Below, one piece after another: positions 59,997 through 64,000 of a stretch of DNA of 64,000 nucleotides. A program made the translations under genes and the position numbers. The notes under the pieces were generated by a model that saw only the letters and a program-made list of their open reading frames with translations, did no database searches and was not told the origin of the DNA. Origin of the DNA: Runella zeae DSM 19591 (GTDB taxonomy: Bacteria > Bacteroidota > Bacteroidia > Cytophagales > Spirosomataceae); contig NZ_AUIF01000037.1 of the NCBI RefSeq assembly GCF_000423565.1, positions 53,280-117,279 on the forward strand, in the 5' to 3' direction. The number at the start of each line of letters is the position of its first letter. Position 1 is the stretch's first letter.

Positions 59997-60188
59997 TTAT
60001 AGTTTTGAAAGTTCTTCGTTGATTTTCTTTAGTGTTTCTCGGTACTGGATTGCCTTTTTAATCAGAAATACAAATTGTTCGTCATTGGACGTTGGCAGGT
60101 ATTCAACAATTTGTTGGTCAGTGGCTTCTAATGCGGTTTCAATGTATCTTTTTAGTTCTAAAAGGTATTGCTCGTAGGATTGCGGCAT
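59997..60188 (-). CDS. Small helical protein overlapping the integrase stop
   Basis: 63 residues (MPQSYEQYLLELKRYIETAL start), acidic-helical with a predicted coiled-coil end. Its ATG shares one base with the integrase stop codon, which indicates coupled translation. No family recognised. Confidence 0.6.
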   Translation of the reverse strand: MPQSYEQYLLELKRYIETALEATDQQIVEYLPTSNDEQFVFLIKKAIQYRETLKKINEELSKL

Positions 60189-61531
60189 CAGTTAGCAATT
60201 TTAAATACGCTTTGTTTTTCCTGTGTAAAAAATGGATGTTCGGCCATTCGATAGGCAACTTCCTCGTTTGATACCCTGATGTATTTCATAAATGATGTTT
60301 CGGTACGATGGCCTGTCAAACGCATAATATCAAGGGTAGGCACCCCTTGTAAGTAGGCATTAGTGGCAAATGAGCGTCGGGCGGTGTGGGTTGTAACCAG
60401 TTCCCATTTGTGTAGCGTCTTGGTTACTTTCAATCCTCCTTTGGTTTGGCTCATGGTTACTTTTTCGGTGAGTTCGGCCAATTGCGCTATTTGCTTCAAA
60501 TAATCATTCATCCTTTGATTGGTCAGAACGCGCGGCGGTATGCCGTTGTATTTGGTCAGTATGGACCGTATTTGGGGATTTAGGGGAACGAACACGGGTT
60601 TGTCTGTCTTCTGCATATTGATACGCACAAATTGCCCTTCATTGATGATGTTTTCGGGCCGTAGCAGGTTGAGGTCAGAAAAACGTAAACCTGTGTAACA
60701 GCCGATAACGAACACGTCACGAACGCGGTCAAGGCCGGTACGGTCGGAAAGGTCAAGATTGTAAATGCGTTGGATTTCGTCGAGCGTGAGGTAAATGTTT
60801 TCCACTTCTTCCAGTGGTTTTACAAAATCTTCATCCTGAAAAATTGTGTTGGTGTGCATCCCGTCTTTCATGGACTGACGCATAAAGACCTTAATGTTTT
60901 TGATAATATCCCCGGTGGTATTGGTAGCCTTGCCTTTTTTGTTGAGGTAGGAAATAAACTTTTTGTGAAAGTGGAGGTCTATTTTATCAAAGTCCACTGT
61001 AAACTTGGTTTCTTTCTCGAACGCCTTAAGGTGATTGAGTGCCTTACGGTAGTTTTTGGTCGAACTTTCTGAGTAGCGTTTGCCTGATCGCGGAATGGTT
61101 CTTTCTCCGTTGGCACACTCTTCAATAAACTTCTCTATCCACGGGATGAAGGAAAGTTTTTCGGGCTGTTTGGCCACTTTGCGCGGTTTATCACGGTTAA
61201 ATACTTTGTCGAGTTCAGCGCGGTAAAATGCCTGTGTCGGTTCAATGTTTTCGGCCTTTACCCGTGAATTGATACGCTCAATAGTGTCGGCCATGCGGTT
61301 GAGGTGCGTTTCAATTTCTTTCAGTTCGTTTTTACGGTCTCGGCTGAAATTTTTAGTTGAGGTTGTTGGGCGTTGGGTCTTTGCGTCCCAATGTTCAGGT
61401 GAAAGGAATTGACCCGTAGAGTAAACCAAACGGGGGGTGCAGCTTCGGCAAATAAGGAGAACGAGCGTTGAGTTCTTAGAAACGGCCTCTTTGAGCACAA
61501 AACGTGCTGAATTTGTAATGACTTTTCCCAT
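60188..61531 (-). CDS. Tyrosine-type integrase of the element
   Basis: 447 residues. An arm-binding-type N-terminal domain (~1-110), a SAM-like core-binding domain (~125-235), and the catalytic domain. Catalytic residues are visible: R283 in YTGLRFSDL, K about 309-311, H382 and R385 in THTARRSFAT, H408 in LTGHRT and nucleophile Y417 in FMKYIRVS. It would recombine the 23-bp att core in tRNA-Arg. It begins 178 bases from attR and is the first gene of an operon with two small proteins. This is the usual Bacteroidota integrase form. Confidence 0.95.
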   Translation of the reverse strand: MGKVITNSARFVLKEAVSKNSTLVLLICRSCTPRLVYSTGQFLSPEHWDAKTQRPTTSTKNFSRDRKNELKEIETHLNRMADTIERINSRVKAENIEPTQAFYRAELDKVFNRDKPRKVAKQPEKLSFIPWIEKFIEECANGERTIPRSGKRYSESSTKNYRKALNHLKAFEKETKFTVDFDKIDLHFHKKFISYLNKKGKATNTTGDIIKNIKVFMRQSMKDGMHTNTIFQDEDFVKPLEEVENIYLTLDEIQRIYNLDLSDRTGLDRVRDVFVIGCYTGLRFSDLNLLRPENIINEGQFVRINMQKTDKPVFVPLNPQIRSILTKYNGIPPRVLTNQRMNDYLKQIAQLAELTEKVTMSQTKGGLKVTKTLHKWELVTTHTARRSFATNAYLQGVPTLDIMRLTGHRTETSFMKYIRVSNEEVAYRMAEHPFFTQEKQSVFKIAN

Positions 61532-61557
61532 GATTTCCTGCGTTAATCGAACAGGAA

Positions 61558-61565
61558 CAAAGATA
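61558..61565 (-). promoter_or_regulatory. -7 element of the integrase promoter
   Basis: TATCTTTG on the minus strand fits TAnnTTTG, 26 bases before the integrase ATG. The 14-base motif shared with the replication leader (61540-61553) lies between it and the start, where a repressor could act. Confidence 0.55.
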
Positions 61566-61579
61566 GTGTAAATTCTTTC

Positions 61580-61599
61580 AGGTGACGCATTAGGTGACG
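61580..61599 (+). repeat. Paired AGGTGACG repeats at the right end
   Basis: AGGTGACG at 61580-61587 and 61592-61599, spaced exactly like the left-end pair and in the same orientation. Probable integrase arm sites, just upstream of the integrase promoter. Confidence 0.65.
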
Positions 61600-61708
61600 A
61601 ATTTATTTGATTTATACTTACTATTTAGTGTTAATATCAGTAAGATAAATAGCTAAATAACTGATAATCAGTGGTTTTTTATTTTAGTGAAGTAAGGGAG
61701 ATTAAAAT

Positions 61709-61731
61709 GTTCGAGTCCCTTCGGGTGCACA
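61709..61731 (+). repeat. attR core (23 bp)
   Basis: Exact copy of 55799-55821, the tRNA 3' end, without the rest of a tRNA. Marks the right limit of the integrative element. Confidence 0.92.
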
Positions 61732-61745
61732 AAAAGAAATATAAC

Positions 61746-61789
61746 ATACAAAAAATGCCTTAGAAACGAATCTAAGGCATTTTTTGTAT
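61746..61789. terminator. 19-bp perfect hairpin, probable original tRNA terminator
   Basis: ATACAAAAAATGCCTTAGA (61746-61764) and its exact complement (61771-61789) with a 6-base loop, A-rich then T-rich, so active both ways. It stands 15 bases after attR; before integration it would have followed the tRNA directly. Confidence 0.82.
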
Positions 61790-62430
61790 GATTTCGTAGC
61801 ACCACGCACCACGGTAAACCCAAAAATGTTTCAGTAATGACGGTCACTCCTGAACTCAATAACCGCCCTAATCAAGGATGGATTGCATTCAAATACGCAT
61901 TACCCACAATCGTAAATTAAAGCGCATTGCGTTGGAGTATGCATTCCAATGCGGCCAATGAAGGTGCTAGAAGCGCAACAGGAAGCCTTGCGTAGCCAAA
62001 TTCAGATCTTCTAAAAGCAACTTGCAATCTACGCTCAAGCAAGTTTAAGGAGTTTTTGAAACAGGAAGATTTGCTTTTCCAGAACTGGATGATAATCTTA
62101 TCAAATCCTACCCACGGCATCTGAAGAAAATCGGTAATGCTACTAATACCATTTATAATGCCATTTTGCTATCATTTTAAAGTTGTGCTTTTGCGGTTCC
62201 TGTTGTGATGCATTCAATGGCCACTTTAAGTTGATAGCAAAATCGTTGCTCAGGAATGCAAGCTTTGCAAGTCGAGCTTGGAATTTGCTATCAGACAGTC
62301 CCATTGTAAGTTATGGTGATTTTAAAAATAGAAACTAACGATCAAGTATAAAAGCAGTAGCGGATTAAACGTAAAATACTTTTAATCCGCTACAAAGTCA
62401 AAAAAGTTGTTAATTCAGAATGAGTAACTA
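61790..62430. other. Gap with short frames and an inverted repeat
   Basis: 641 bases without a convincing gene. Short open stretches (for example MKVLEAQQEALRSQIQIF and GRFAFPELDDNLIKSYPRHL in different frames) suggest eroded coding sequence, perhaps a transposase relic. An inverted repeat lies at 62163-62243: ATTTTGCTATCA and TTAAAGT against ACTTTAA and TGATAGCAAAAT. Confidence 0.5.
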
Positions 62431-63198
62431 TTAAATATCATCTATTTTCTGCCCAGCTTCCTTTTTATCTTTAAAGGCTCGTTTGGTCACTTTCAAATCT
62501 TTGAAATAACCGATAGTCGCAATATCAACATAGAGTCCAACATATCCTTTCCGATTTTTCCCTAACATCTTATTCACGATAAAAGAAGAATATTTCATGT
62601 TATTGATAAACATTTCGGCAGTTTCACCATTCACTTCAATCCGCATGGTAATCCACTCTTCCAATGCTACTGGGGCAGAGCCTTCATATGTACCTGCTGG
62701 GAAATTATTCCTTAAAGTTTGAAATTTATAATCAGGGTATGAAAAATATTGAACAGTATGATTTCTAGCATATTGGTTATTTATTCTTCCTACTTTAGGC
62801 CGCAAATAAATAGATTCAAATGTAGAATCATCTTCTTTTATTCTAAAATATACTCCAATAAAACCTGCTGCTGGTTGATAAGGCGAAGGGTCTTGAAGTT
62901 TGCTATACATTTTTACTTCTATCGTTCCGTTTTCAAAGTCATCTAAGCCCAAAAGCCGAGCATAGTGGGTTTCGTCAACAGTTTCTTCCAATCGATTGGC
63001 ATCGAAAGGAAGAGCTTTTAAATCCCGCTCAATTTTTAATACTTCTTTGCCCTGAAATTTGGCAATCTCACCAGTGACATTATGAAGCTCAAAGGTTTGT
63101 TTGCCTAGCTTCAAAGTCTGCCAATTTTTAGAACCCTGGGCTAAAATGTTATTGTAAATCCCGAAAATCAAGCTTAGGTATGTGAATAATTTAAACAT
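62431..63198 (-). CDS. Secreted LamG / 3-keto-disaccharide-hydrolase-like protein
   Basis: 255 residues with a signal peptide (MFKLFTYLSLIFGIYNNILAQ). The fold pattern is a jelly roll of the DUF1080/LamG type: ENGTIEVKMYSKLQ, AGFIGVYFRIKEDDSTFESI, LEEWITMRIEVNGETAEMFI and KGYVGLYVDIATIGYFKDL. Related proteins bind or cleave sugars. Catalytic residues cannot be assigned. Same strand as the broken oxidoreductase gene upstream (38 bases), so they may have shared a transcript. Confidence 0.68.
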   Translation of the reverse strand: MFKLFTYLSLIFGIYNNILAQGSKNWQTLKLGKQTFELHNVTGEIAKFQGKEVLKIERDLKALPFDANRLEETVDETHYARLLGLDDFENGTIEVKMYSKLQDPSPYQPAAGFIGVYFRIKEDDSTFESIYLRPKVGRINNQYARNHTVQYFSYPDYKFQTLRNNFPAGTYEGSAPVALEEWITMRIEVNGETAEMFINNMKYSSFIVNKMLGKNRKGYVGLYVDIATIGYFKDLKVTKRAFKDKKEAGQKIDDI

Positions 63199-63236
63199 CT
63201 TCCTTGTTTTATTTTTTTAGTTAATCACTTATTTCC

Positions 63237-63726
63237 TTACAATTTAGTAACGGCCTCAGTTTTCGTGACAACTCTCCCTAACGCACCAAATTCATGTAAA
63301 TCTCCAAATACTTCAATGCGGATAGATTGTTCTAAACTACCTACCTTTACTGCATCAAAGCCATTATCTTTTATTAATTGCTCCATGTCGTTATCTATAG
63401 TTGTGTCGCTTGTAGCATAAAATAAAACCGATTGTTCGGGCACTTGAAAAGCTGCACTTGCTAATGACGCTGCACCTAAAGTACCGAATGCTTTGACTAG
63501 TTTGGCTTCCATTGGTAGGATAGCAGCATTAAGCTGTCCTGCTGATTGTTTTTCACCAATAATTTTTTTGAAGCCACCGTTTTCATCTGGGGCAATTGGG
63601 TTTGAGGGGTCAATGATTATTTTTCCTTGGAATTCGGTTTTATATTGTTCGAACAATTCTTGGATGGTATTAAACCAAACAGATAATACAACAATATCTG
63701 CATTAGAGTTGTTTTCTTGTTGATTA
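63237..63726 (-). pseudogene. NADP-dependent oxidoreductase-like gene, 5' part lost to an insertion sequence
   Basis: The frame reads NADIVVLSVWFNTIQELFEQ, GKIIIDPSNPIAPDENGG, ILPMEAKLVKAFGTLGA, VLFYATSDTTIDNDMEQLIK and VFGDLHEFGALGRVVTKTEA. These match the F420-dependent-NADP-oxidoreductase-like family from its second half of the Rossmann domain on. The N-terminal GxGxxG part (expected ~60 residues) is missing. Reading upstream, the frame meets a stop within the transposase coding end (63735-63737), so the gene is broken at about 63716-63730. A short start at 63656 exists but would lack the cofactor fold. Confidence 0.8.
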
Positions 63727-64000
63727 CTAACAAGTTATCTTTTTCTTAAAGTCGATTTTGAAGTTCCAAAGGCCTGCGCATAATTCAATACTTTCATCAA
63801 ATTTTTCCTTAGATTTTCCTCTATACTTGTTAATTAAAATATGATAACGTTTTATTCCTGCAATTGCATTTTCTACAAAAACTCGCTTTTTACTAATAGA
63901 CTTGTTGTAGTTTTTTTGCTCTAATGTTAAGCTTGGATAAGGATTTTTTTTGCTTTTTTTGGGCTTTTTAAATGGAATCTTTAAAGACAAAAATTTGTAT
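63727..64000 (-). CDS. IS transposase, C-terminal end (cut by window edge)
   Basis: About 90 residues, continuing past the window. LTLEQKNYNKSISKKRVFVE then NAIAGIKRYHILINKYRGKS and IELCAGLWNFKI are typical of the last part of the DDE_Tnp_4 / IS5-group transposases: the final catalytic Glu in the R-x-x-V-E-N-A-I-x-x-I/L-K motif is present (RVFVENAIAGIK). Codons are AT rich. The stop TAG is at 63727 and the insertion interrupts the oxidoreductase gene. The other end of the IS is not visible. Confidence 0.82.
   Translation of the reverse strand, partial: YKFLSLKIPFKKPKKSKKNPYPSLTLEQKNYNKSISKKRVFVENAIAGIKRYHILINKYRGKSKEKFDESIELCAGLWNFKIDFKKKITC

Larger units (their letters stand above)
55799..61731. 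mobile_element. 5.9-kb integrative element inserted in the 3' end of tRNA-Arg(CCG)
   Basis: A 23-base sequence covering the T arm and acceptor end of the tRNA (55799-55821) is exactly repeated at 61709-61731, giving attL and attR. Inside lie a tyrosine integrase, next to attR and transcribed away from it, a replication-initiator-like gene beside attL, a small HTH protein and six unrecognised short genes, all on the minus strand. No capsid, relaxase, coupling or secretion gene is seen. It is likely an integrative plasmid-like or satellite element. The tRNA remains whole. Confidence 0.9.

Noticed and set aside
61709..61731. Second tRNA gene at the right end of the element
   Set aside because: Only the T arm and acceptor end are present; the rest does not fold into a tRNA.
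61668..61859. 63-residue frame across attR and the hairpin
   Set aside because: It spans the att core and a 19-bp palindrome, so its coding appearance is incidental.

Overview
The window looks like chromosome of an aerobic Bacteroidota of the order Cytophagales (Runella, Emticicia or Dyadobacter-like; genus is inference). Supporting signs are a type IX secretion sorting domain on a large adhesin, promoters of the Bacteroidota type (TAnnTTTG near -7), hybrid two-component sensors with 7TMR-DISM input and AraC output, a 59-residue histone H1-like protein, a long-form IspG, tandem M14 peptidases, and near absence of Shine-Dalgarno sites.

Layout. 1-1.7 kb: a sensor kinase tail and a convergent LuxR-type regulator. 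1.8-6.5 kb: a minus-strand four-gene operon encoding a divergent sigma-like protein, an anti-sigma-like membrane protein, a secreted M48-like protease with a barrel-like tail, and a lipoprotein joining a dead matrixin-like domain to a Kelch-like propeller. 6.5-12.8 kb: an AGE-family epimerase, a GT-C-like membrane protein, a DUF2891 protein and dusB. 13-20 kb: metK, membrane proteins, isochorismate synthase and ispG. 20-29 kb: small proteins, a histone-like protein, an SCP2 protein, an exported RidA, a BlaI/M56 pair with two visible operators, a glucuronokinase-like GHMP kinase, an MpaB-type oxygenase and a 204-bp MITE-like element. 30-38.5 kb: three tandem M14 metallopeptidases. 38.8-46.6 kb: two tandem hybrid sensors, then a separate kinase/regulator/membrane protein operon. 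47-48.6 kb: a repeat-rich interval with a TonB-like gene. 48.6-55.6 kb: a 1264-residue adhesin, a family 2 glycosyltransferase and an amidase.

55.7-61.8 kb: a complete 5.9-kb integrative element in the 3' end of tRNA-Arg(CCG). It has 23-bp direct repeats at its ends, paired AGGTGACG repeats just inside both ends, a tyrosine integrase, a replication-initiator-like protein, a helix-turn-helix protein and several unrecognised small genes. I see no relaxase or secretion genes. The last 2 kb hold a secreted sugar-hydrolase-like protein and an NADP-oxidoreductase-like gene cut off by an insertion sequence that runs out of the window.

The strongest candidates for something undescribed are the four-gene operon and the tRNA-Arg element with its shared leader motif and possible antisense transcript. 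A structured leader before the first hybrid sensor and the cluster of 21-bp paired repeats around 47.6-48.3 kb also deserve a look. All functions are assigned by reading motifs; no database search was possible.
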